Below, in pieces: positions 59,101 to 64,000 of a DNA stretch of 64,000 nucleotides (positions are counted from its first letter, which is position 1; the number at the start of each line of letters is the position of its first letter). Position numbers and translations under genes: made by a program. The notes beneath the pieces are model-generated. The model was not told the DNA's origin, ran no database searches, and saw only the letters and a program-made list of their open reading frames with translations. This stretch comes from a virus. Location of the stretch: positions 62,001-126,000 of the IMG/VR virus record IMGVR_UViG_3300024265_000030; one strand, written 5' to 3'.

Positions 59101-59245
59101 AAGACCTATAACTAATAATATAGATATTCGTATTGATGCTGACTTTATTGATCCTTCTCAGTTAGATGCCGATAGACAACGTAGTCTTGCATTAATGGTT
59201 AAAGACGCTTTAATTGAAGAAGGTTTTAGATACTCAACAGATTAA
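44186..59245 (+). CDS. giant tape-measure protein with N-terminal nuclease domain, 5019 aa
   Basis: Residues 1-125 carry PD-(D/E)XK motifs: GTKIHDILE (His20, Glu24), GRIDILG (Asp66), LVDIKT (Asp89, Lys91) and QISAY (Gln108, Tyr112). A TP901-type tape-measure core follows (residues about 829-1180, with MESAITSLRQVMNQ, LAANVTVLNATLAMDT, GPTIGRAIRFM). Hydrophobic segments lie near 1145-1200 and 1388-1420. HPGEIVVP repeat units occur near residues 3113 and 3597, a TPR-like region between them (3158-3265), and a glycine-zipper segment near 4068-4128. It sets tail length; at roughly 0.15 nm per residue the tail would be about 0.75 micrometres, or nearly 1 micrometre if joined to the preceding ORF. 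Confidence 0.85.
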   Translation: MKRLGYTVEGKAATTGTKIHDILEGVFLEYSKRIGTQMVTEQPVTTVGTREGAAAKTSLLGFGRIDILGIFKGYGEIFKALGAMPALVDIKTVTRLEAFDAEGFKTQISAYVEMFKVLVKMNPDKYPELQDALKLMGGREVTAVRNSIVNIQSIVKDITQLQAAALVIDREAFEAAIKKAGFKSIDQLRFLVLAGKITNEQVKRLITIVNQVGKVEVFGLKDLPDIERLMIPAYRAIVAFEQVNKVLGNISGEITKRFVEYKGRRVEHIDEALLAKNLRELGLPFIKDAEKLKRVAKEQKVSMGEVKDAIKRATVTVTSQVPEREFKDFYAQLKERLLTQLKTLTGFSNIKQYLGEYIGRQQIGGRAGVAALPAPGRVGVEKERVQVSAETAKMTGEEAKAYGNIIGSVETLTGKLKEKTGALEAEMAILKEEATIFVSITQTAESLVKYLRGTEKLSSVIKSASQVLSLFGLSEKEVGKVVKNLGKTVGKMEELKSATSKVKDTVEGTAQGFDRVNKSATDSSKTIDDMLGGMFNLGSGTASVEEKIKSMTSEAGRYATMMNSAVTFSKNESANREQIKAKLSDALSHIEKYEQLANRLSEHSKNNVDAAKAEFTARQRIAQIYERASEFGLRTESELAEKIDLRNKKQRDLSRQANEYFTQLGRIRTASADANIPLHERLESLREAIRALNQYADVVKSLSQVEGEGLATASRRQQFAMRRSQIGEALGGLQAEFKRGADPAGELTRHIGKQISQFNEEMLLSGRAYAQLTKESGGAIRENLNVIRKVTDQQGKQLLMVEGIATAQGKVTTQVKETASVYAGTVANQMKNIMARLAKWGSGAFLYFGVMRGARDAVRAITEMESAITSLRQVMNQSNTDFMAMSEQAYALAVSYATPIKDLMKTMLEFARQGLNQEEVIEASRVATLAANVTVLNATLAMDTLTAATRQYNISAMDSIKVLDAWNLVANRNAVTAKDLGGAMKQAGSIAKLMGLGFEELTGIMAALQETTRRGGPTIGRAIRFMLVHLRTDETEKALTDLGISIRKTAGEYRTASSVFKEVAERWRELTSAQKYQVSYAIGHVRFGAFVAAMFENWAKVTKATTEATYAHGSAMAENEIAMQAFKKQVTGLRNEWEAFIYSFGRTGILGILRGFLSIGKGILGVFDKLPGVIKTTISVLGTSAVLFMGLSRFLRWYFSIDLSDVIRRWGLRAAGKEAAKTIGFLKNVSSVAIGKNISETETLAMAQNTVTGSVQGTNVLYTTSLGLLNSMTLATRELAVAQGLVTGGTTKVAMQTLPSTLVMQRGRLAPTSARTIKESVAVAGTGAAVKRSLFQKSTFRETFRAARVSGKATGNRWGNAFMAATWLRVKGLGKGSFWKGLGLALTKVGGTLAGFLTSPLGIVAAAIAGTTAALWGFRKVTDNTSKIIIEKNKKLINELQQSLNEAKIAIVSYTTALENIATGARVDLSAIEREKKLRSDIASRFPGLVKGYTDYGDAILESSNRVGVLKKRMEELATVKAVELIGIQLEEVSVILRDLSDPRVGRNILTYLPASLGLLDSTIDKLRKNIKEYNNLREAYNEAFKRGYDVTTIRKNMGEIAEEIREGTKVVNTSFIQAENRMRSIAKMGGTAAVEAIGRALQTNSSNLEIYITSIVQSLGTEDVLKGFRAFFVKTFGPDLGTIIKDSVRNIPLPALKESAEAISKAISDSLLTNIDVKGSTRKAVRKIVKDLEDAIRGEDYQEALLSAMEGIYEIRGKLSDNAVQKLTSKMGEFAIVFAKKIEGDAKEHRKMFIKTTEGYAIIDEEAIANIFGGKDIDLELIKKKKEFIMKYKKSGDVIDMIEEMQREKGKWEGDTYVIKVGIKPDEVYFNKLKVAMDAVKGYSAYLKVMDQYLTGISATEKNRVSMMKDAYSIGTKSAKEYANILDALEIKIKKNLSRFGGLMGAGPEFKREMLDITRLRAEAELTVNKYNQWRSLKNRMLADPAAFQKDTHAVRTFKNLIGDIQASYKTLPREAQEMYRGVFKDIDKVLIDEDQVEKNKEKILGAIRDIADKAKYKGVLTFETIDTRVFDKAIDEIYKKFRDTSALTSKDVESIINKIPIDTGAVINAEIDNMRKKINTMKKEQFPGLFGTISESDINYFKQLNTLYGELEKKRRTAKVLGKALPFIPKKTDLDAVSKSLDSLIKEHGARLASGVSVDISKSVLPRLKKELEAVQLMKMEFKLDEAQAAKQAVGAAELFKSAFTRELHERVGEEAGGKLALGTVKGLQRGLTVLGGTNFYRLLAGTMKIDKVANQLIRSGQKAFEKASRGRGGTDTMTAILGLTQQNIGEALRTANLGGVAINAASQIWDEYLSRARDGSTESIAVFTETIKAFSKAAGNTTGEMLDNITKQMEEGMRPDVAFMDMVKSLGLAPEDLRLIQQQSTKMLSTITAIQKGMGDAASDYSKSLTESGKKSRLEIVSLLSESLNIAKYYEKRRDEAIKDMKEYVTTLVSYSKELTSGVGVSFAEFSEKMGGHLGGIRKMLNIFSKSTEAEVRGWAKALKEILGRKFVEAFTGFNIQAIKQSINAIRDALATEEFEETGYAGMTALASQIKKLGIALAKTAIKFPEVKTWGKMVKEAFDKKTVAEAEAMGKALIKLGNETDELRKRRDYLKKGPPAGAKVIFFDPASVNELDEQIKQNEIRYTRLKTQLVAGSTAMKSYFEDTSKEFNELFRVLGYTDKQIKVSDKNLQALGLTGIRAAYAVIQQQISWIKMNKSLSDFVTVADLYTDIGLVNRIGELTPVISATEEVLTALKKEYISNTEKLREYTEQTEDFIKVQERQKIIVETVKDVENWRERLVGFESMRSSYSDLNKSLNLLDAQTKVYQSSLDSVSKTADYFKTTIDKLIESSLRSGEWGWDKVPPLIKSSISQLESYYSELLALQRQQDVIYNQVDRLGDAWVDALHAPDEEQTLLKSITDSFKQLRRDASRNFIQPVLDDWKNLFAGTVPIKDIQVDASAEIKFIVAEIKRLEENIRSEKGVFEEVFLGDLKKALGILNENDTIQALNSMSKVINNILLGKGGVVSAPVPLKKASGVVLTAAQGVVDGRSGGQLGHAVAKEGSVLAELHPGEIVVPARLAGGVPSYITNQLPVYDGFSSGIRMAEGGVLTEEENLKKAKQVADSLFNKGLFLEAVSAYRGILKVRPNDRDVNLNLNRLLSQNAFSDPSIKLEREKDIAKHPEIEEKIKEANLLYRSQEYKKALDIFTGIRFKYKDIEQDSKWLTYGFIERIKTFIEYNKPGDVAGLIKEKPELGKALDPRDMNLEDVELLARSSSSKKELKSILSEIPLDNHNVRLGMESLIKEKSYFYKLFERLKKWGAVRSEVSFAKEMMKSLNKEAVVDYLGIEKFKRYFPKIPITSKQFASGIRMVEGGQLPLPRAAVRGRFTQEEKEKQAENRWKVMAKIASAAWKLGGKGVTGFMGLISSALKKEITLPEMNNQLTKDQLEMRDAIMRGFGGKYKTADTKTDLNFWKDVYRGLGIMGKGLSTGWKGFIKFIKDHMSLKEIYLGARAQQGQPTALDIAAGRASGLRLSEGGQLGHAVAAAGEVAATLHPGEIVVPAHLAGGVPYNIVNKLPVYDGFSSGVRMQGGGSIGGVTEVKSELDKSFAKLVIGFKAAALNMEVSDKVFRQNLEAQRSTNRSMEDVGRNMEVVSKGYKKRAAVSASPEDSRSSAIRIDTDSMVSKGSVGGGGASLEIGMVKATDVIKGFNTILSKQEDKVKELTDAYTKLKQETGDLKTASKEAKEALAKADWEKAINQVGLGLLHATEFVAKKAEPVLVGGFQAIVAGMSGSAEVLAMAREKLGVEMGKREKQVREELAGKAVKKEEKKQVTRRATEITETIGIQKASGIKMHLGKAEGERKDISLSAEDMVKTVMLSTEDYANALSNLRDPDTVDALNALQIQMIGVSDKAYKTAEAELVNAKAKKEAETATQKASEKQLEAAKKSDAFGKAMGTVIATLEVGIGQQMMKDFKTLAEDISLTIGGITLQGTGKTTGTRMKEAGLEDFQMKTAADRPEVQESVSGGGAVGAVVGKQLGTTAGAALGAALGGPAGAKIGAAIGDVAGDILGSVVGSWLGELFAPKETEEEKQKREIESAINSAKLFGSALDSLSSVTALATESMSVVFDDMKGKIGEAITSFGRGLEDGKLLISTFGKEYIKTTDNVKDAAGNITQFGTVDIDYDKIKSDYEDLSVQINEASSAAQFSAEGFKKAAATGGEASFVSEEGEETGLYDLLIDITDQMSESFDLLDSQAIKTSATLNLFGGVMTAAGGNVKEAGRAMMGMVVEGYKVVEVFKDMGEGGGKKLNFDALLGPTMAEIGAMMADSELIGAQRDASNAMRDLYTEQAGVEAKQDVKEDKSFLFWKWKGKEDDPIKVAERNKAILDAQKNAAASASEAAALDKKIADLKKEVEKKTQEAISKMDEYAKTINDLMTTGVASREAWGMVGSMFQSMGGLASEFDMLADAFGQAGQDIGGLFSGVGVAGGLSLLPEGDVNRASKILTSSTQEGLNQYNKIIKGQADNFAKSSDKLVSSTGDMLALSAEQVSTLLGVSQEVAQQLAGMSLREIYQEYRNFLQGEAQKSVELQRKELDMLANVTVTGFDSIMFTHQDYLQAMSDTLSQWAADNDLIKQGIGEAIDKFSTTAEYIAKDVFATSISGLGSDLAGIFDVFGNAPKESLQLFTETGRGQLEVSGAAKEFYGEQLKLMSDQIQAIKDMQLANVAGMHSLASEVGTAVVGQGPAVAAAMGRLTSATTFGSATYGEALIAEDLAILEEAIQSGNLSQDEQLRLQGRLFSLNSDIAKTNLDISQKESELINLGQESNDLLNRQIDAYQKEFGKPGLEKEFIQRNMEFLRNMQQSINRATGGVFTTETGDISRISEAEWVALQGVGEGQFQIAQTLEEFEKLYGQKIDRGPKEVATYATVRPITNNIDIRIDADFIDPSQLDADRQRSLALMVKDALIEEGFRYSTD
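53474..53641 (+). repeat. HPGEIVVP module, copy 1
   Basis: Encodes GGQLGHAV, LHPGEIVVPA, LAGGVP and LPVYDGFSSGIRMAEGG. It is closely similar at protein and DNA level to 54925-55091. Glycine-rich PGEIVVP motifs are typical of C-terminal parts of tape-measure proteins. Confidence 0.75.
54925..55091 (+). repeat. HPGEIVVP module, copy 2
   Basis: Encodes the same module as 53474-53641 with changes such as AHLAGGVPYNIVNK and FSSGVRMQGGG. About 1.45 kb, including a TPR-like region, lies between the two copies. This indicates an internal duplication, or insertion of the TPR-like region into an older repeat array. Confidence 0.75.
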
Positions 59246-59255
59246 GGAACTATAA

Positions 59256-61316
59256 ATGGCTAATATAATATTACCTTATGGATGGCAGACGACAGGAATC
59301 AACAGATGGAGAATTGGTCCGTATGCGGCTTTTGGGAAAGGTCTGGAAAAAGATATAGACGGAACTGAGTATAAGCATTTGTTAGAAGTAGACAGCGTTG
59401 ATCATTCTCCTGTGTATGGGGATGTGGATGTAAAAAGTGAAGAAGAAAATAACTTTGAACTTTTATATAAAGATCAGAATAATAGTCCGGATTACCCTAA
59501 CAATTTAGATTTAATAGATGACTTCCGTAATTATATAAATTCGGAACCTTTATATGTGTACAATGTTTTAAATTCAGAACCGACTAATTTAACAGTACAT
59601 ACTGAGTTTGGCCCTATTATTCTTGGGGATGCTACGATGTATCCACTTGACTGCCCAGTCATTTTTATTATCAGTAAATCCGGAGTTATTAAAACTTATA
59701 TAGATGATTACACACTTGAGGATTACGATTCTGCTAGTAAAGATAGATTAGCAGTTTATCCTGCTAATATTTTAATGAGTAATGAAATTGTTATAAACTC
59801 TTTTCCTGCATACCCTGCGTTTGAGTGGGAGGACGGGGATACAGTATTAATTTCTTATGTTTATTTTCATCATACTGACATGCTACGGGATAAAAAAGAT
59901 TATACTGCTTGGTCGAGTGCAAAGGGCAGGATAAGTTCTTATGTATCTATCGATGTTAGTCCTGCAGGTAACGTTGGATTGTTACAGGAGATTAATAACG
60001 TAGAGCTTGTAGCTTCTGATATAAATTTACCGATAGGTGCCACAGAGTATATTGTACAAGCAGGTATACCCGATACATTTGGTAATATACAATATAAAGT
60101 ATTAGCGAGTGGTAATTTGCCAGCGATAGTATCCGGTGAAAGTTATGTAATAAAATTTGATGCTATTAGTTTAAGATACCTGAGAGTTATTTTAATGGGA
60201 TCTTCAGTTGGTAATTATATGACAGTAGATATACACAGTACTGATCCTACGTTATCTGCTAGTTTAACAGCAGATGATTTATACAATATAACGCTTGTAC
60301 CTTACTATGTTAATGCTGATGTAACAGATGTTCAGAATACACTTTTAAGAGGCACCCCTATAACTGCTAAGGATATCAAGCATGATAATATAGGTAAGAT
60401 GTATGTTCCCCAGTATAATGTGTATGATGTTGCAGAGAGAAGGCATTACGTTTTATCTCATTTTGATTTAAGAATAGGCACTTCATTTATATACAGTGGG
60501 TTACCGAGTAGCTTTTTGAGATCAGATGCGTACACTATAGGAGGTATAGGTAAGGTTGCTATTGCTGATATATCTGAGATAGCGGGCGCAGATGTGTATT
60601 TACCAATAAAATATGATTTAGTTTCTCGAAATAGTGCTTCTGATCGTTATTTTAGAACCATGTTTGGCAATATAGATACCTTTAAATTATTTTTAGTAGC
60701 TGTTACAGGCAGTGAGGTTGAACTAACTGAAACATATGATTATTTAGTGGATACTGTTACGGGTAACATAGACTACATGACCGGTTTAAATAGCGGAGAA
60801 TCTTTAAAAGCTATGTATACCTTTGATGTTGTTAAGTCTAATGAAGTAGATACACCGGAAAAATATCTTAACTTTATAAGGGCTCATAGTCATTTAGAAT
60901 CTATAAATTATTCTGAAGTAAAGGTTTTTTTAAGTAATTATTTTCTTGATTTTGTACCTAATAACGAGTTACACGTATATGAGTTTGAGATTAATCCGGA
61001 ACAGTTATCTGATACTACGGGGTCAAAGGCTGGGTTAGTAGCATTGCTAGATGGATCTCATATTAAACAGTATTTCGGAAGCAGTAAATCGAGATGGAAC
61101 TTATCCGGAAATAAAATAAGTGCTACTATGTATAGCAAACTTAAAGAATTTGAGGCTACAAAAGAGCCGCTTGGTATTGTTGATGATATGCTTGAGTTAA
61201 AAAGGATAGTAATAGTACCAGGTAGTTTAAAAGCACAGAGAAGAAGAACTACATTAGGCGAGCAGGAAGGTATGACTACAAGTTGGTCATACTCTATGGA
61301 CGTTCAGGAGGTTTAA
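59256..61316 (+). CDS. distal tail/baseplate protein, 686 aa
   Basis: AAGGA lies 7 bases before the ATG. Directly after the tape measure is the place of the distal tail protein, which caps the tube and nucleates the baseplate. The N-terminus (PYGWQTTGINRWRIGPYAAFGKGLEKDIDG) and the C-terminal region (KEPLGIVDDMLELKRIVIVPGSLKAQRRRTTLGEQEG) are beta-rich with few motifs. The length, 686 aa, suggests a Dit core with extra domains. The call is by position. Confidence 0.55.
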   Translation: MANIILPYGWQTTGINRWRIGPYAAFGKGLEKDIDGTEYKHLLEVDSVDHSPVYGDVDVKSEEENNFELLYKDQNNSPDYPNNLDLIDDFRNYINSEPLYVYNVLNSEPTNLTVHTEFGPIILGDATMYPLDCPVIFIISKSGVIKTYIDDYTLEDYDSASKDRLAVYPANILMSNEIVINSFPAYPAFEWEDGDTVLISYVYFHHTDMLRDKKDYTAWSSAKGRISSYVSIDVSPAGNVGLLQEINNVELVASDINLPIGATEYIVQAGIPDTFGNIQYKVLASGNLPAIVSGESYVIKFDAISLRYLRVILMGSSVGNYMTVDIHSTDPTLSASLTADDLYNITLVPYYVNADVTDVQNTLLRGTPITAKDIKHDNIGKMYVPQYNVYDVAERRHYVLSHFDLRIGTSFIYSGLPSSFLRSDAYTIGGIGKVAIADISEIAGADVYLPIKYDLVSRNSASDRYFRTMFGNIDTFKLFLVAVTGSEVELTETYDYLVDTVTGNIDYMTGLNSGESLKAMYTFDVVKSNEVDTPEKYLNFIRAHSHLESINYSEVKVFLSNYFLDFVPNNELHVYEFEINPEQLSDTTGSKAGLVALLDGSHIKQYFGSSKSRWNLSGNKISATMYSKLKEFEATKEPLGIVDDMLELKRIVIVPGSLKAQRRRTTLGEQEGMTTSWSYSMDVQEV

Positions 61317-64000
61317 TTGGCGTACCCACTACAGTTAGCTACAAAACGTGAACTAGAAAGTAAAGCACAAGATATTAAGTTTTTTGTTGAATTGGATTGG
61401 ATGAGAAATAGATGGGAATATAATATAGATTCCTATGACGCTTGGGTTCAGTTTAGGGAAGTTATTTATTTATTTAATAGTTCTGTTTCGAGTGCAACTA
61501 CCGACACACTAACGCTAAATGATAGTATGAGTGGTAGTAATATGTATATAGGAAAATATTTATTAATTAGAGAAGGAGGGGCAGAAGGGCAGCTAAGAAA
61601 AATTGAATCTCATACAACAGAGGTTATAACTTTAGAAAATTCATTTGATATTGTTCCTTATGCGGGTGTATCTGCAAGTGTTATCAATATACTTGGCGTT
61701 AATGACATAGATAGTAATTCAAGAATAGGCGCTAGTGCGTTTAATTCTTTTGGTGTTACTGCTCTTCAGGACAATATTGGTAGTGGGACAGTTGCCAATG
61801 TTGCTTATACACTATCTGCTCAATCTGATATCTGGACATTAATATGTATAACTTCTGAGGAGATTGATGGGGTACAGACAGCTAGGTTTTTAGTTAAAGG
61901 TGAAACTAATGGATTACAGGAAGATGCTTTTTCTGATATAAGTTATAATAACGGACTTATATCTTTTACAGTAGAAAGCGGTAGTCGTGATTTTGAAGAG
62001 GGTGATACATTTATTTTAAGGCCAGCCTTAACTACAAAAAAAGATGATGCCGGTGATTTTCAGGAAGCTACTGTTTTTAGTGGTACAGATTATACTTCTG
62101 CTCCGCTATTATACGGTGGGCCTGATTTTTTAGCATGGGATGAAATAACATGGGAAGGTTCAAATGTTGAAGTTTATGTAAGAACAAGTAATAGTGATAC
62201 TGAGCCAACTTGGTCAAGATGGAGTTTAGCTATTAAGGATCAAATTATATCTGGTGAACAATTAGGGATGTATTTACAGATTAGAGTAAAGCTTATACCC
62301 CCTACGCCGACTACGCAGCCTATAATATACGGTTTAAAGATTAAATATAAAGTAAAGGCACATACTAATTTTACTAGTCACTACCAGCATGTCTATGGTT
62401 TTAACAGAATAAAGAGTATTAGGGTTAGTAGGAGTAAGTCAGAAGCGTTGGAGGGTTATTCTGCTGCTGATATGAATATAACATGGGATAACAGTGATGG
62501 TAGTTTTAGTAAAGAGAATGTAGACAGTCCTTACTTTGGTTATTTAAGACCGAATATAGGGGTTAAAATATATACCGGTTTTAGTGAAGAGCTTATCCCC
62601 CGTCTTGATGGATTTATAGGCGGATTTAACGTACAGGCCGGAGGTAGAAGTTTTACTACACGAGGTAAAGATAGAATTAAATTATTAATAAAAAAGAAAA
62701 TCAAAAAAGGTGATGCCGGTTTTAGGTCTTGGACAAATCAGACATTAGCTTTTTTAGTTAAAATACTTGCTTTAGATTCTGATTTTCCATTAGAGGATTT
62801 AGACCTGTTTGATTTAGTTGTTAACCCTGAAATATCATATGTTACTTTTAAAGGTAAACATGCATGGGAGGCAATTCAGGCCTTGGCTACAGGTGCTTTA
62901 GCAGATGTATTTGCAACAGAGAATGGTAAGTTAAAAGTTATTGATAAGTTTAGCCCTAAGTATAGTATTCCGGCACCTGGTATATACACAGACGGTGCAG
63001 ATTATTTAAATATTATACATAATGATTATTTTAAACAGGTTGTTTTTAGTGTTATGTATAAACAGGCAAATGTTTTGTACAGTTACTTAAACAGTGAGCT
63101 CCAGTTAATAACCGAAGGTGTTTTTGGTATGACGTATGTATACAATGATGATTTTCAATCAGGCAGGGAAAGGCATAATATATGGTTTACTAGTGAAAAT
63201 ACTTTGTATAGATTACTGGGCTCTTTAACAGAGATAGGATTTGAAGAGATAGCTAACATACAAACTATTGATATTAACATTAAATTTACTAACCTAAGTG
63301 TTTATAATAAAATTTATAAGGATTTGATAGGTGGGTATGTAAGTAAAAATACAGAAGTCGATACGGCTACTGCGAATCTCATTACAGTTAAGGACAACTT
63401 AGGGGTAGTGGACACGTATAAAGGTGATTACGTGCTGATTAAAAGTGGGGTAGAGTCTGGTAATATGCGTCAGATAAAGACGCATACTAGCCTTGTAATT
63501 ACACTTGAGACTTCTTTTGATACTGTTTTAGTTGCTGATGTAGACATAGATATCATAGAACTTCCGAAACGTACTATAGCAGATTTAATTTATTATGCAG
63601 GTGTATTTGGTATTATTCTTTCTGATAGGTTATCTTACTATAAATATTCTGTTAGAGATACAGAGAATATAACAGAAGAGTTTCAAGCTGTTGATTTTGA
63701 AGATCATACGGATTCTCAATTAGATCCGTATGAGTATAACACTGCAACAGGCATTCTATATAAAAATTCAAAACTGAATTTAGAAAAAGAGTCTTCTGGT
63801 AAATTTGATACAGAAGTCTTTAAGGTGTCAGTTAGTGATGGTTCTTTAACTAAATTACAGTACGATGATACATTTAACGGTAATCAGTTTTTCTTTGTTC
63901 CAGAGGGTGAGACTGTTACAGAAGGTAATGGTGAGGAAGGAGGTTACAGAGTACCTTGGAGTGGAAACGGATTTAAGTCTGGCTACGCGCAAAGTCCTTC
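61317..64000 (+). CDS. baseplate hub/tail-associated protein, 3' truncated by the window edge
   Basis: A TTG start follows CAGGAGGTTTAA and the preceding stop; the frame then stays open to the end of the window (at least 894 codons). The N-terminal 350 residues are beta-rich with FVELDWMRNRWEYN near the start and a TWSRWSLAIKD attachment-like segment. Later, GKHAWEAIQALATGALADVFATENGKLKVI is the alpha/beta motif of phage hub proteins of the gp27/Tal kind. A role in the baseplate hub fits the position after the distal tail gene. No catalytic domain is seen before the edge. Confidence 0.65.
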   Translation, partial: MAYPLQLATKRELESKAQDIKFFVELDWMRNRWEYNIDSYDAWVQFREVIYLFNSSVSSATTDTLTLNDSMSGSNMYIGKYLLIREGGAEGQLRKIESHTTEVITLENSFDIVPYAGVSASVINILGVNDIDSNSRIGASAFNSFGVTALQDNIGSGTVANVAYTLSAQSDIWTLICITSEEIDGVQTARFLVKGETNGLQEDAFSDISYNNGLISFTVESGSRDFEEGDTFILRPALTTKKDDAGDFQEATVFSGTDYTSAPLLYGGPDFLAWDEITWEGSNVEVYVRTSNSDTEPTWSRWSLAIKDQIISGEQLGMYLQIRVKLIPPTPTTQPIIYGLKIKYKVKAHTNFTSHYQHVYGFNRIKSIRVSRSKSEALEGYSAADMNITWDNSDGSFSKENVDSPYFGYLRPNIGVKIYTGFSEELIPRLDGFIGGFNVQAGGRSFTTRGKDRIKLLIKKKIKKGDAGFRSWTNQTLAFLVKILALDSDFPLEDLDLFDLVVNPEISYVTFKGKHAWEAIQALATGALADVFATENGKLKVIDKFSPKYSIPAPGIYTDGADYLNIIHNDYFKQVVFSVMYKQANVLYSYLNSELQLITEGVFGMTYVYNDDFQSGRERHNIWFTSENTLYRLLGSLTEIGFEEIANIQTIDINIKFTNLSVYNKIYKDLIGGYVSKNTEVDTATANLITVKDNLGVVDTYKGDYVLIKSGVESGNMRQIKTHTSLVITLETSFDTVLVADVDIDIIELPKRTIADLIYYAGVFGIILSDRLSYYKYSVRDTENITEEFQAVDFEDHTDSQLDPYEYNTATGILYKNSKLNLEKESSGKFDTEVFKVSVSDGSLTKLQYDDTFNGNQFFFVPEGETVTEGNGEEGGYRVPWSGNGFKSGYAQSP

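Noticed and set aside
11798-64000. Genome-wide reassignment of TAG to an amino acid, which would join the tape-measure ORFs
   Set aside because: TAG ends several clear genes (for example at 18451, 23181, 34187 and 36050) with the next gene's start and ribosome site exactly placed, so TAG is a working stop here.
1-64000. tRNA genes
   Set aside because: I looked for T-loop GTTCRA patterns with matching stems and CCA ends and found none; the GTTCA boxes at 11.4 kb do not fold as tRNA.

Overview
The window is part of a tailed bacteriophage (or prophage-like) genome with a siphovirus-type structural region. It shows a large terminase with Walker A and B motifs, a portal-position gene, a scaffold, a capsid-position gene, neck genes, a tail-tube candidate, tail chaperones and an extremely long tape-measure region. 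The DNA is AT-rich, ribosome sites are strong GGAGG types, and several promoters match the bacterial sigma-70 consensus, which suggests a low-GC bacterial host. I cannot name the host or a phage genus. I saw no integrase, tRNA or CRISPR array.

Layout. Bases 1-5200 hold rightward small genes, several with zinc-ribbon cysteines. They include a metabolic set: a SpeD/AdoMet-decarboxylase-like protein, a dihydroorotate-dehydrogenase-like flavoprotein and a DUF3326 protein, followed by a J-domain protein. Bases 5200-5368 carry a promoter, a structured RNA candidate and a terminator. Bases 5368-10626 are leftward: a PD-(D/E)XK nuclease, a membrane-anchored transglycosylase-like protein, a ParB-like protein, one very basic and one very acidic small protein, and unknowns. 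At 10682-11139 a divergent rightward gene appears to be leaderless and contains a perfect palindrome. Bases 11140-11797 are a non-coding control region packed with inverted repeats and TGAAC boxes, ending in a perfect TTGACA-N17-TATAAT promoter.

From 11798 to the right edge all genes point rightward as one long morphogenesis block: tail-fibre and tailspike genes (11.8-17.0 kb), small membrane proteins that may include holins (17.1-18.5 kb), Ig-like baseplate or fibre accessory proteins (18.5-19.7 kb), an actin-like ATPase (20.1 kb), an inserted IscB (OMEGA nuclease) element (21.4-22.8 kb), terminase (23.2-26.0 kb), portal (26.1 kb), protease/scaffold with a nested scaffold start (29.6-31.2 kb), decoration and major capsid proteins (31.2-32.8 kb), head-completion genes (32.9-35.9 kb), tail tube (36.1 kb), two paralogous tail chaperones (38.1-39.9 kb), tape measure (39.9-59.2 kb), and distal tail/hub genes to the edge.

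The most unusual points are these. (1) The tape measure is two ORFs of 1409 and 5019 codons in the same frame, separated only by one TAG and four codons. (2) The second of these begins with a PD-(D/E)XK nuclease motif set. (3) The IscB element lies between two gene fragments that rejoin in frame if it is removed. (4) A compact promoter-RNA-terminator unit presents an anti-Shine-Dalgarno loop. (5) The 11.1-11.8 kb control region is full of palindromes.
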